A stretch of DNA of 43,864 bases from Oscillospiraceae bacterium (GCA_015064785.1 SVRM01000024.1:1-43864); one strand, 5' to 3'. Shown: positions 7,299 through 15,804, counted from the stretch's first letter. The notes: generated from the sequence alone by a model not told the origin. Made by a program: numbers and translations.

Positions 7299-8225
7299 TC
7301 ATTCGTTGATCGGGGCTGCGAGAATCTCTTCTTTTCTTGTGAGCAGGTCATCGGATGCGAGTGCTGCTTCGAGTACTTCGGTTCCCAGACGGTCGATGAC
7401 AGCACCGAGACGTTCCTTGGCACGACCGTTTTCCTTGTACCAGAGAATGACCTTTTCAATGACAGTTGTGATTTCATCGGTGGAATAGGTGCCGGACAGG
7501 CGTGTTCCCATACGCTGGGTCTTGCCCCAGGTGCCGCCGACATAGATGCGGCAGACCGATTCGGCGGTCTTCGGAACGGCACCGAAGGGACATTTGCCGA
7601 CGCATACACCGCACTTGGTACATTTTGCATGATCCGTGACCGCGATACCGTCGCGGACGGTGACCGCTCTCGACGGACATGCTTTTTCCACCGCGCAGGA
7701 TGCGCAGCCATGGCAAAGCGCCGGATCAAACGAAAACGCGCGCACACCTTCGATGCCGACATCGTTGAGACTGGGCTTCATGCAGCTGTTGGGGCATCCG
7801 CCGACACCGATTTTGAACTTGTGCGGGAGCTTGACGTCACGCATACCGAGATAAAACGTATCGTGAATGTTCTGTGCAATGGCGTGGGTATCAATATTGC
7901 CGTAGACACAGGTGCTTCCTTTACATGCGACAACCGGGCGGATCTTGGCACCGGTACCGCCGAACGCCAATCCGTGTTCTGCCATGAAGGCTTCTGCCGC
8001 GGGAATGTTTTCAAACGGAATGCCGACGATTTCCGCGTTCAGTCTTGCCGTGAAGACGACCTTGCCGCTGCCAAAGCGATCTGCACATTCCGCAATGGCG
8101 TGCAATGCTGCCGGGGAGTATACTCCGGCAGGAGCGACCAGTCTGCCGGAAAAGCATTCTGTTCCGCGATTCAGAAGAAATCCTCTGCTCTTGACACTTG
8201 TGATCTGTTCTTTTGTTAAGCTCAT
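7299..8225 (-). CDS. Siroheme/4Fe-4S reductase-like protein with two ferredoxin clusters
   Basis: This 308-residue protein resembles the anaerobic sulfite/nitrite reductase (AsrC-like) family. The siroheme-coupled cluster ligands are C101-x4-C106 (ACKGSTC) and C144-x3-C148 (GGCPNSC); the classical spacing of the first pair is x5. A ferredoxin-type insert follows, with C171/C174/C177/C183 and C202/C205/C208/C212 (CTKCGVCVGKCP), enough for two more 4Fe-4S clusters. The N-terminal ferrite-reductase-like half domain (about 20-90) is present. ATG 8225 follows AAAGGAGA; an upstream in-frame start lacks a ribosome site. It is first in the run with the esterase, uxaB and uxaA. The electron acceptor is unknown. 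Family members reduce sulfite or nitrite, or serve as uncharacterised redox proteins. Confidence 0.8.
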   Translation of the reverse strand: MSLTKEQITSVKSRGFLLNRGTECFSGRLVAPAGVYSPAALHAIAECADRFGSGKVVFTARLNAEIVGIPFENIPAAEAFMAEHGLAFGGTGAKIRPVVACKGSTCVYGNIDTHAIAQNIHDTFYLGMRDVKLPHKFKIGVGGCPNSCMKPSLNDVGIEGVRAFSFDPALCHGCASCAVEKACPSRAVTVRDGIAVTDHAKCTKCGVCVGKCPFGAVPKTAESVCRIYVGGTWGKTQRMGTRLSGTYSTDEITTVIEKVILWYKENGRAKERLGAVIDRLGTEVLEAALASDDLLTRKEEILAAPINE

Positions 8226-8284
8226 TTCGATTGTCTCCTTTGTATTTCTGTCAGATTTGCTGTCTGTTGTCTGTTTGCATTTGA

Positions 8285-8313
8285 TTGACATGTGATGGGA
8301 TCTGTGATATAAT
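8285..8313 (+). promoter_or_regulatory. Consensus promoter of the ABC importer operon
   Basis: TTGACA (8285-8290), 17-nt spacer and TATAAT (8308-8313) match the consensus exactly. It drives the binding-protein gene at 8402. It faces the - strand promoter at 8344-8372. Confidence 0.8.
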
Positions 8314-8343
8314 GAAGTACATCAGATCGTTCTGTTCACATTA

Positions 8344-8372
8344 ATTATATCATCGGACGGGGTATCTGTCAA
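8344..8372 (-). promoter_or_regulatory. Consensus promoter of the reductase-esterase-uxaBA run
   Basis: On the - strand, TTGACA (8372-8367), 17 nt and TATAAT (8349-8344) match the consensus exactly. Its transcript would start near 8337 and read through the opposing + strand promoter at 8285-8313. Confidence 0.8.
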
Positions 8373-8401
8373 TCATTTTTTGTATTTTTGAGGGGAATAC
8401 C

Positions 8402-9364
8402 ATGGGTTATCAAAGAGTTAAAAGCATCGTATCCCGGGCGGCGGCTGTCCTTCTGGCGGTTCTGTTCTGCTTCTGCGGAGTGTCCTGCGGCAAACCTTCT
8501 GCCGCACCGGACGCGGCGGCGGGGGAAATTGTCTTCACCGATGCGCTCGGGCGGGAGATCCGACTTTCTGCGGCACCGGAAAGGACTGCAAGTCTGCTCG
8601 GCAGCTTTGCCGATATCTGGATGCTGGCAGGCGGAGATCTTTGCGCCGCGGCAGAGGATGCCTGGGAGGATTTCGGTCTTCCGCTGGACGGTGCGGTCTG
8701 TATCGGCGGCGCACATTCACCCAATACGGAGCTATTGTTTGCATCAGAACCCGATTTTGTCCTTGCATCGGCGGCGACAGCATCCCATGTGGAGCTGCGC
8801 GGTCTTTTGGAGGCAGCAGGAATCACCGTTGCTTATTTTCATGTGGAATGTTTTGACGATTATCTTCAGATGCTTGCGGTCTGCACGGAAATCACGGGCA
8901 GGGCAGATCTCTGGGAGCAGAACGGACAGCGTCTGCGCGAGGAAGTGGACGCAATCCGGACACGGTTTTCCGGAGCTGAAGCTCCTGCGGTTCTGCTGCT
9001 GCGCGCCTCGACGACCACAGTCAAGGCAAAGGGCAGTGACGGTACGGTGCTCGGTGAGATGCTTGCCGACCTTGGCTGCCGCAATCTGGCTGACAGCGAC
9101 ACCTCCCTTTTGGAAAATCTGAGTGTGGAAGCCGTGATTGCCGGTGAGCCGCGGCATATCTTCATTGTGGCAATGGGAGGCAATACCGAGACGGCAATGC
9201 AGTCGGTTGAGAACCTGATTGCATCACATCCCGCATGGCAGACTTTGGACGCGGTTCAGAATGGGCGTATGCACATCATGGACCGGTCGCTGTTTCATCT
9301 CAAACCGAATGCACGATGGGCGGAGGCGTATCAGATACTGTATGAAATTCTTATTAACGAATAA
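8402..9364 (+). CDS. ABC transporter substrate-binding lipoprotein (siderophore/cobalamin type)
   Basis: This 320-residue extracytoplasmic receptor of the BtuF/FepB/FhuD type (periplasmic-binding-protein 2 fold) would deliver an iron chelate, heme or corrinoid to the permease encoded next. A hydrophobic signal segment (about 11-26) ends in a lipobox-like CGVSC with Cys29 as the lipidated residue; the -3 Gly is atypical. The mature part has the family start FTDALGREIRLSAAPERTASLLGSFADI, and a central helix separates two lobes. GAGGGG precedes ATG 8402. The next gene starts inside this one (23-nt overlap), consistent with coupling. The substrate cannot be told from sequence alone. Confidence 0.88.
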   Translation: MGYQRVKSIVSRAAAVLLAVLFCFCGVSCGKPSAAPDAAAGEIVFTDALGREIRLSAAPERTASLLGSFADIWMLAGGDLCAAAEDAWEDFGLPLDGAVCIGGAHSPNTELLFASEPDFVLASAATASHVELRGLLEAAGITVAYFHVECFDDYLQMLAVCTEITGRADLWEQNGQRLREEVDAIRTRFSGAEAPAVLLLRASTTTVKAKGSDGTVLGEMLADLGCRNLADSDTSLLENLSVEAVIAGEPRHIFIVAMGGNTETAMQSVENLIASHPAWQTLDAVQNGRMHIMDRSLFHLKPNARWAEAYQILYEILINE

Positions 9365-10352
9365 CCGAAAAGCGGCGGCTTTATGGCTTTGCGGTATTCT
9401 TTTTCTGCTGGTTTCCGTGGCGCTCGGCGTTCTGACGGGCGCGGCGGAGCTGTCAGCGGCGGATGTGCTTGCAGCGCTGACGGGCGGGGAACGGACAACT
9501 GCCGCCGCGCGGATTCTCTTTTATGTGCGCATTCCGCGTGTCTGTGCGGCACTGTTCTGCGGCGCGGCACTGGCAGTGTCGGGTGCGGTCATTCAGGGGG
9601 TGCTTGCCAATCATCTGGCGTCCCCGGGCATGATCGGTGTCAATGCCGGCGCGGGCCTGGCGGTGACACTGTGTGCCGTGTGCGGTGTTCTCGGCGGCTG
9701 GCGGCTTTCCCTGGCAGCGTTTCTTGGTGCCTTTGCCTGTGTGCTTGCGGTGAGTGCCGCGGCAAAGCACTGGGGGGCAACGGACGGTGTGGTGATTCTG
9801 GTCGGTGCGGCGCTGAACAGTCTGCTTGGCGCGTTTTCCGATGCGGTGGTTGCCGTTAACCCCGATGTCAGCGTCATGAACAGCGAATTCCGGGCGGGTG
9901 ATTTTTCTGCGGTAACGACTGGAACACTGCTGCCGGCAGCCATTGCCATCACAGCGGCGATTGCGATTCTGCTGCTTCTGACCAATGAATTGGATGTACT
10001 GTCGCTGGGTGAGGACAATGCGCGCGGACTGGGAATGCAGACAGGCAAAATGCGTGTGCTGTTTTTGCTGTTATCCGCGCTTTTGGCAGGTGCCGCGGTC
10101 AGTGTGGCAGGTCTGCTTTCGTTTGTCGGACTGCTGGTGCCACATGCGGTCCGGCGGCTCGCAGGCGGTGCGGCAAACCGGCTTCTGCCGTTCTGCGCAC
10201 TGTTTGGCGGTGCATTTACCGTTTTGTGCGATACGGCAGCGCGAACCCTGTTTGCACCGTATGAGCTTCCGGTCGGCATTTTTCTGTCGTTTCTCGGTGC
10301 GCCGTTTTTTCTGTATTTGCTGTTGAGACGCAGGGGAGGGCATCATGATTGA
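9342..10352 (+). CDS. FecCD/BtuC-type ABC permease
   Basis: This 336-residue inner-membrane permease belongs to the iron-siderophore/B12 importer family. The protein is strongly hydrophobic throughout. Family blocks are visible: YVRIPRVCAALFCGAALAVSGAVIQ near residue 60, LASPGMIGVNAGAGL, and SVAGLLSFVGLLVPHAVRRLAG in the cytoplasmic loop that docks the ATPase. Length and about ten membrane spans fit the family. ATG 9342 is chosen over an upstream in-frame start because the preceding residues are the shadow of the binding-protein gene. GGAGG lies at 9322-9326. It overlaps the upstream gene by 23 nt and the downstream ATPase gene by 8 nt. Confidence 0.92.
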   Translation: MKFLLTNNRKAAALWLCGILFLLVSVALGVLTGAAELSAADVLAALTGGERTTAAARILFYVRIPRVCAALFCGAALAVSGAVIQGVLANHLASPGMIGVNAGAGLAVTLCAVCGVLGGWRLSLAAFLGAFACVLAVSAAAKHWGATDGVVILVGAALNSLLGAFSDAVVAVNPDVSVMNSEFRAGDFSAVTTGTLLPAAIAITAAIAILLLLTNELDVLSLGEDNARGLGMQTGKMRVLFLLLSALLAGAAVSVAGLLSFVGLLVPHAVRRLAGGAANRLLPFCALFGGAFTVLCDTAARTLFAPYELPVGIFLSFLGAPFFLYLLLRRRGGHHD

Positions 10353-11094
10353 ACTGAAGCAGTTATGTGCCGGTTACACCTCCGATGAAGTTCTGCACGG
10401 CATTACCGCCAGTCTCGGACACGGAATGCTGGTCAGCATCGTCGGACCGAACGGCTGCGGGAAAAGCACCCTTCTGAAGACGGTCGCGGGAATTCTCCGT
10501 GTCCAGAACGGAGAAGTTCTGCTGGATGGGATTTCCGCATCCGCCATGCGCCGGGACGCGCTTGCTGCCCGTATTGCCTATCTTGCACAGGGAAAACAGG
10601 CGCCGGCGATGACCGTTGGGGAAATGGTACTGCACGGACGGTTTCCGCATCTGCATTTCCCAAGACGGTATTCCGCACGCGACAGGGAAATTGCCGGTAC
10701 CGCAATGGAGGCACTTGGCATCATGCAGTATGCCGATACGCCTGTTGCCGCGCTGTCCGGCGGTATGCGGCAGAGTGCCTATCTTGCGATGGCGCTGACG
10801 CAGGAGGCGGACTATATCCTGTTGGATGAGCCGACGACCTATCTTGATATTGCCAATCAGATATCACTGATGCGGCTTCTGCACAAGCTGTCACGGGACG
10901 GACATGGCATTGCTGCGGTGATGCACGATCTGCCGCTTTCGCTTGCGTATTCGGACGAGATCTGGGTTATGCGCGATGGAATACTTGTCATGACAGCTTC
11001 TCCGCAGGAGATTGTATCCAGCGGGGTATTGCATGAGGTGTTCGGCGTGGATGTGAGAGCGGACAGCGGACAGTATTCTTATCATTTCGTGTAA
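10345..11094 (+). CDS. ABC transporter ATP-binding protein (FecE/BtuD type)
   Basis: This 249-residue ATPase powers the importer encoded at 8402-10352. Walker A is GPNGCGKST (34-42). The signature is a slightly variant LSGGMRQ, and Walker B is YILLDEPTTYLD, followed by the H-loop in AVMHDL. Order, overlaps and family membership make a complete binding protein-permease-ATPase operon. A strong hairpin terminator follows at 11099. Confidence 0.95.
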   Translation: MIELKQLCAGYTSDEVLHGITASLGHGMLVSIVGPNGCGKSTLLKTVAGILRVQNGEVLLDGISASAMRRDALAARIAYLAQGKQAPAMTVGEMVLHGRFPHLHFPRRYSARDREIAGTAMEALGIMQYADTPVAALSGGMRQSAYLAMALTQEADYILLDEPTTYLDIANQISLMRLLHKLSRDGHGIAAVMHDLPLSLAYSDEIWVMRDGILVMTASPQEIVSSGVLHEVFGVDVRADSGQYSYHFV

Positions 11095-11098
11095 ACAA

Positions 11099-11137
11099 AG
11101 CCGAGGCGCTGCAAGAACAAGCAGTACCTCGGCTTTT
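11099..11137. terminator. Terminator after the ABC importer operon
   Basis: AGCCGAGG (11099-11106) pairs with CCTCGGCT (11127-11134), and inner CTGC pairs with GCAG. TTTT and a second T-rich tract follow. It lies between convergent genes and may serve both strands. Confidence 0.85.
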
Positions 11138-11152
11138 CTGTTGATATTTTTT

Positions 11153-12250
11153 TCAGTCGAGAACACCGTGCGGCAGATCGGATGCCATCGGTGCGCGGCG
11201 TTCAAATTTCGTTTCCAGCTCGAGATAGCCGCCGTTTTTGGCAGCGCGTTCAAAGCCGGTGAGAATTTCCAACACATGAAGCGTCTGCTTCCAGCTTGCG
11301 CGCGGGGTACGGTCATGCTCCAGCGCCGATGCCATTTCAGCAAGTCCGAGCGCACGGGAGTTTTCCGGATAGTCAAAGGCAAGCGGAATCTCCGTATCGC
11401 CGCCGTCGGGCGTGTGCAGAACGACCGGACCGCCGAAGCAGTTGGGATCGGGAACACGCAGGGTACCCCTCGAGCCGTAGATTTCGATGATCGGCAGATG
11501 TGCGCCGTAAATGTCAAACGATGTCATCAACGATGCGACAGCACCGGATTCAAATTCCAGAACGCCGTAGTACGAGGTCGGAACTTCCACATCGATGACT
11601 TCGCCGTTGTGTTCGCGGCAGGTTGCCGTTCTCTGCTTGAACGGAATTGCGGTCATACCGCCGATGCGTCTGACACCGCCCAGCAGATTGATCAGCGCGG
11701 TCACATAATAAGGACCCATATCCATCATCGGGCCGCCGCCGTATTTATAGAAAAATTCAGGATCGGGATGCCATGATTCGGGACCGTGACCAGTCATGAA
11801 CGCGGTCGCGCCGACAATGTCGCCGATGGCTCCTTCATCGATCAGCTTGCGGCAGGTTTGGATACCGGCGCCGAGGTAGGTATCCGGTGCGCCGCCGATC
11901 CACAGTCCCTGTTTCTCTGCCAGTGCGACAAGCTCCTTGCCTTCTTCCCATGAAGCACCCAGCGGCTTTTCCGAATAGACGTGCTTTCCTGCCAGCAGGG
12001 CTGCCTTTGAAACTTCGTAATGCTCATACGGGCGCGTAAGATTCAGAACAATGTCGATCTCGGGATCGGCAAACAGCTCATGCATGTTCTCGTAGAGCTT
12101 GGGAATGTTGTACTTTTTCTGTGCATTCTCTGCACGTTCACGGATCAGATCACAGACACCGATGATCTCAATTCCCTGGAATCTGTTGGTGATATTTTCA
12201 AGATAGATACCGGAAATGCATCCGATACCGACAATACCGATCTTTTTCAT
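11153..12250 (-). CDS. Gfo/Idh/MocA-family oxidoreductase
   Basis: This 365-residue NAD(P)-dependent sugar or inositol dehydrogenase-like protein is cytoplasmic. The N-terminal Rossmann fold starts MKKIGIVGIGCISG and the catalytic-type lysine is in SEKPLG (94-98). The C-terminal half (about 125-340) is the alpha/beta substrate domain with GGGPMMDMGPYYVTALINLLG. AGGAG precedes ATG 12250; an upstream in-frame extension lacks family sequence. It has its own - strand promoter at 12298-12326 and lies just downstream of the LacI gene. The substrate is unknown, likely a sugar or sugar acid. Confidence 0.9.
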   Translation of the reverse strand: MKKIGIVGIGCISGIYLENITNRFQGIEIIGVCDLIRERAENAQKKYNIPKLYENMHELFADPEIDIVLNLTRPYEHYEVSKAALLAGKHVYSEKPLGASWEEGKELVALAEKQGLWIGGAPDTYLGAGIQTCRKLIDEGAIGDIVGATAFMTGHGPESWHPDPEFFYKYGGGPMMDMGPYYVTALINLLGGVRRIGGMTAIPFKQRTATCREHNGEVIDVEVPTSYYGVLEFESGAVASLMTSFDIYGAHLPIIEIYGSRGTLRVPDPNCFGGPVVLHTPDGGDTEIPLAFDYPENSRALGLAEMASALEHDRTPRASWKQTLHVLEILTGFERAAKNGGYLELETKFERRAPMASDLPHGVLD

Positions 12251-12297
12251 GATGACTCCTTTTTTCTGTACAGATGAGATGTCAGTTGAATATTTAT

Positions 12298-12326
12298 ATT
12301 TTATCACACATGATTGGCTTCGTCAA
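12298..12326 (-). promoter_or_regulatory. Promoter of the Gfo/Idh/MocA gene
   Basis: On the - strand, TTGACG (12326-12321), 17 nt and TAAAAT (12303-12298) match 10 of 12 consensus positions. Confidence 0.7.
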
Positions 12327-12392
12327 GATAAAATTTGGATTTGTGGGAAAATACGCTGTTTTGGATCTGTCCATTTCCTTTGATGAAAGGGC

Positions 12393-13373
12393 TCATCTCC
12401 GCGTCCGGCATACCGTATCACGCTTGATCAGTTGGCATTTAACCAATACATGCTGTGTGGCATGACTGTCCGGATTCATGATTTTGTCAAGCAGAATCCG
12501 GATGGCAATGTGACAGATTTCTTCTTTGAAGGTCTGAATTGTTGTCAGAGGAACACTGGCATATTCTGCGAAGGGAACATCATTCATGCCGATAAACGAA
12601 ACATCCTCCGGTACACGCAGTCCGGCCTGGCTGAACGCCTGAATGGCACCAAGTGCGATTTCATCATAAGCTGTGATAAATGCGGTCGGTTCTACGCCGT
12701 TTTCCAGAAAATATGCCGCAGCCTCCCGTCCGATTTGCTCAAACCTTCTGCTGCTGAGGAACACATGGGCATCGTTGACCGAAAGCTGCAGATCACGGGC
12801 AGCATCAAAAAACATTTTCTGCTTGTATTTGGTATTCTGCTCGCCGATAAATCCGATGGTCCGATGTCCCAGGTCCATGAGATACTGCAAAGCATCGGAA
12901 ATGCCCTGTTTATAGTCAATTTCTACATAGTCCTGCGATACGCATTCACATGACAGAAAACTCACAATGGGAAGAGGAAGCGCAGCGTCGCTTTTGATTC
13001 CGGTGATTGTCAGGATCCCGTCGGTCATGCCCTCGTCCGAGAGCTGCCAAATCATGGCCAGCGTCTTCTTCTCATCAAAACCGGTCAGATAAATGTTGCA
13101 GATGATATTCTTATCATCCAGAATACGGACAATATCCGATACCTGCTGTGCGTAATGAACACTGATGATCTCCGGAACCAGAACTGCAATTCTGATTCTT
13201 TCAAGTCCGCTGTTTTTGCTCTTATAATATTTTGCAGTGCTGCAACCGTATTCTTTCATAATCTGACGTATCCGGTCCGCAGTTTCCTGACTGATTTCCG
13301 TGCTGCCTGACATGACCTTGGAAACCGTGGACGGCGAGACACCTGCAAGCTGTGCGATTTTTTTGTATGTCAT
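12393..13373 (-). CDS. LacI-family transcriptional regulator
   Basis: This 326-residue DNA-binding repressor or activator has the LacI helix-turn-helix and hinge at 1-50 (MTYKKIAQLAGVSPSTVSKVMSG) and a periplasmic-binding-like sensor domain (about 60-320, with LDLGHRTIGFIGE- and FITAYDEIALGAIQA-type blocks). ATG 13373 is chosen because the HTH begins there; the in-frame region upstream has no homology. The ribosome site is weak (GGGG). It is divergent from the GH42-like gene at 13724. Two copies of a GCGAAA-N3-TTTCG(C/T) palindrome in the intergenic region are its probable operators, implying control of itself and of the 13724 operon. The effector is unknown, presumably a sugar. Confidence 0.92.
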   Translation of the reverse strand: MTYKKIAQLAGVSPSTVSKVMSGSTEISQETADRIRQIMKEYGCSTAKYYKSKNSGLERIRIAVLVPEIISVHYAQQVSDIVRILDDKNIICNIYLTGFDEKKTLAMIWQLSDEGMTDGILTITGIKSDAALPLPIVSFLSCECVSQDYVEIDYKQGISDALQYLMDLGHRTIGFIGEQNTKYKQKMFFDAARDLQLSVNDAHVFLSSRRFEQIGREAAAYFLENGVEPTAFITAYDEIALGAIQAFSQAGLRVPEDVSFIGMNDVPFAEYASVPLTTIQTFKEEICHIAIRILLDKIMNPDSHATQHVLVKCQLIKRDTVCRTRR

Positions 13374-13423
13374 ACTTTCAATCCCCGAAATGCATTTTGT
13401 TTCCGACTGTTCTGCCTTTCTAT

Positions 13424-13452
13424 AGGATACCATGATGCGATGTATTTGTCAA
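13424..13452 (-). promoter_or_regulatory. Promoter of the lacI-type gene
   Basis: On the - strand, TTGACA (13452-13447), 17 nt and TATCCT (13429-13424). The palindrome at 13461-13475 begins 8 bp upstream of its -35 box. Confidence 0.65.
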
Positions 13453-13460
13453 GGATGTCA

Positions 13461-13475
13461 GCGAAACAATTTCGC
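13461..13475. promoter_or_regulatory. Operator copy 1 (GCGAAA-CAA-TTTCGC)
   Basis: This is a perfect 6-bp half-site palindrome with a 3-nt centre. Fourteen bases (CGAAACAATTTCGC) recur in reverse complement at 13553-13566. Location and symmetry suit a LacI-family dimer. Confidence 0.65.
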
Positions 13476-13552
13476 AATATGGCGTTTGCAGCGGGAATCT
13501 CTTTCATAATAATACAGTTATAATAACTTTTTGATTGTCCTGATTCCCCGCA

Positions 13553-13567
13553 GCGAAATTGTTTCGT
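13553..13567. promoter_or_regulatory. Operator copy 2 (GCGAAA-TTG-TTTCGT)
   Basis: This is the reverse-complement counterpart of the site at 13461-13475, with one half-site base changed. Its centre is 92 bp from copy 1, and it ends 11 bp upstream of the -35 box at 13579. Placement upstream of both divergent promoters suggests looping or activation instead of simple occlusion. Confidence 0.65.
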
Positions 13568-13578
13568 TGCCAATTTAC

Positions 13579-13607
13579 TTGACACGGATTGTTCTGCATG
13601 TTATAAT
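13579..13607 (+). promoter_or_regulatory. Consensus promoter of the GH42-like operon
   Basis: TTGACA (13579-13584), 17 nt and TATAAT (13602-13607), all 12 positions consensus. The ~110-nt leader before ATG 13724 shows no structure that could be identified. Confidence 0.85.
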
Positions 13608-13723
13608 GCAATGAAACGGATTCGATTTGTACGGAACCTGCTGCTGGATTTTGGACCGCGGCTCCACCCCGCAGGCGCAGGATACTGACAATCCGAAAAA
13701 AACATAAGAAAAGAGGAGATATC

Positions 13724-15775
13724 ATGCTGACACAGCGTCTCGGTTCGTCCACGCAGATGGACGCCGCATTCATTGAAGATTTTATACGCATTGTAAAAGA
13801 AAACCCCGGCTCCTGCGATGAGGTCTGGCTTGCAACCGCATATGGATTCCCGCCGCTTTCTGTCCATCGGGAAATGGCGGCGGCCCTTGGTGAAACCGCC
13901 GAAAAGCTGCGCGGAGCAGGTCTGCGCGTTTCCCTGCAAATCTCCAATACCATCGGTCACGGACAGTATATGGCGGCGCGTGACTGCTCCGGTCTTGTTT
14001 ATGACGGTTCTCCCGTGCGCAATATCGTCGGACCGGACGGTATTGTTTCGCGCTATACATTCTGCTGGAACGATCCTGTGATGCGGGAGTATGTCAAAGA
14101 AGAAATTGCCGCGTATGTCCGTGAAATCCGTCCGCATACGGTCTGGATTGATGATGACCTGCGCTCGGACAACCACGCACCGGTCGGATACGGCTGCTTC
14201 TGTGATGACTGCATGGCACGCTTCAACCGTGCCAACGGTACATCATATACACGCGAAGAACTCGTGCACGAAATCAACCGCGGGGACACCTCGGTCCGCC
14301 GCGCATTCGTTGCGCAGATGCGGGACGGTATTGCAGATTTTACATACGAAGTATATAAAACCATTCATGAAATTTGTCCTGAGTGCTATGCCGGTCTGCA
14401 AAACGGCGCCCACGGTTATTCGGGCGGCGATCATGTCTATATCTATGAGGCGATGTACCGTGCAACGGGACTGGAACCGAAATCGCGTCCGGGCGGCGGT
14501 GCATACAGCGACCACAATCCGCTGGAATTTCTGTCAAAGGCGGATTATCTGTCGTGCCAGAATGCGCGTCTGCCTGCTTCCGTGCGGGAAATCCGTCCGG
14601 AGATCGAGAGTCTGCCTGATGTATGCTACGGAAAAAGCATTGCCGGAACCTGCTTTGAAACGACGCTGTATCTGGCGTCCGGCGCAACCGCAATGAGCTA
14701 CGCGATCATGATGAACGACTATGAGGACATGGACTGGCACGGGGAGATGCTTGCCGCGTTTGCCCGTCAGCGTCCGTACTGGGAGCGGCTTGCGCGTGCG
14801 TCGCAGAACACCGTCCGCGGCGGTCTGACACTCTGTATGGGACACGAAATGTGGATGCGTCCGCTGTACGACGGAGAGGGGGACTTTGCATGGTCAGCAG
14901 AACCGGTGTATACGGCGGAGCAGTTCCGTCCGCTCGGCTTCGGCGTGACCTTTGACGCGGTGAAGAATCCCGTATACCTTCTGCATCCCGGGCATGTTCC
15001 GATGCTGACGGATGAGGAAATCCGCCATCTGCTGACCTGTCCCGTGATTACCTCGGGCGATGTCCTGTGCGCACTTGCAGCACGCGGATTTGACAGCTGC
15101 TTCTCCGCGTCCGCCCGTCCGATTTCCACGGCACAACTTTACGAAACCTTTACCGATCATCCTGTCAATGCCGCATACACGGAAACCGAAGGCGGTGTCG
15201 TCCGCCGCCGCTGGTCACAGTCCTTCTCCTACACCGCCGGACAGGCAATCGTTGACCGTGACGGCACGACCGAGCCGCTTGGCTATTACGCATCCGACAG
15301 CGCTCAGGCGGTTCCTGAATTCCCCGGTGAGGAGCATCCTTTCGGCTGTGCCGACGCCATTGTGTATACCGATGCCGGTGCGCGCTGGGCGGTCTTTGGA
15401 CACAATCCATGGAACAATACCGTCTCCTCGCGCCGCCGCGCACAGCTTCTGGCCGCTGTCGACTATATTTCCGACGGTGCGCTGACGGCATGGCTCGATA
15501 CACCGGCAAAGGTACAGCTTCTGCCCAGAGAGGACAGCGAGGGACATCTCACCGCCGTCTCCATGGTGAATCTGACTGTGGGTCCATCCGCTCCTCTGTC
15601 CCTGCGACTGCGCAATCCTGCTCTGAAACCGGGACAGACCACGGTATTGTTTTGCTCGATGACCGAGCCGCCGTGCCATCTGCCGCTGCTGCGGGTGGGA
15701 GACGATTACCTCGTTTCCGTACCGCCGCTGGATGCTTGGAGCATCGGTACGGTCTTCATCGCCGACGAACGGTAA
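13724..15775 (+). CDS. Putative glycoside hydrolase, TIM-barrel, GH42-like cysteine cluster
   Basis: This 683-residue protein has no signal peptide, so it is presumably a cytoplasmic enzyme acting on imported oligosaccharides. The N-terminal half reads like a (beta/alpha)8 barrel. VWIDDDLR (140-147) is followed by GCFCDDCMARFN (157-168), which resembles the zinc-binding cysteine cluster and preceding catalytic strand of GH42 beta-galactosidases, but acidic DDD replaces the usual NE pair. The C-terminal part (about 390-683) looks like a trimerization/beta-sandwich region. AGAGGAGAT precedes ATG 13724. It is controlled by the divergent LacI-type gene through paired operators. It is followed by a mobile hairpin element and then a sugar-binding lipoprotein. 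The exact family and substrate are not recognised. Confidence 0.65.
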   Translation: MLTQRLGSSTQMDAAFIEDFIRIVKENPGSCDEVWLATAYGFPPLSVHREMAAALGETAEKLRGAGLRVSLQISNTIGHGQYMAARDCSGLVYDGSPVRNIVGPDGIVSRYTFCWNDPVMREYVKEEIAAYVREIRPHTVWIDDDLRSDNHAPVGYGCFCDDCMARFNRANGTSYTREELVHEINRGDTSVRRAFVAQMRDGIADFTYEVYKTIHEICPECYAGLQNGAHGYSGGDHVYIYEAMYRATGLEPKSRPGGGAYSDHNPLEFLSKADYLSCQNARLPASVREIRPEIESLPDVCYGKSIAGTCFETTLYLASGATAMSYAIMMNDYEDMDWHGEMLAAFARQRPYWERLARASQNTVRGGLTLCMGHEMWMRPLYDGEGDFAWSAEPVYTAEQFRPLGFGVTFDAVKNPVYLLHPGHVPMLTDEEIRHLLTCPVITSGDVLCALAARGFDSCFSASARPISTAQLYETFTDHPVNAAYTETEGGVVRRRWSQSFSYTAGQAIVDRDGTTEPLGYYASDSAQAVPEFPGEEHPFGCADAIVYTDAGARWAVFGHNPWNNTVSSRRRAQLLAAVDYISDGALTAWLDTPAKVQLLPREDSEGHLTAVSMVNLTVGPSAPLSLRLRNPALKPGQTTVLFCSMTEPPCHLPLLRVGDDYLVSVPPLDAWSIGTVFIADER

Positions 15776-15804
15776 TGAATGACAGCCTTTTCAACGATTC
15801 AGAC

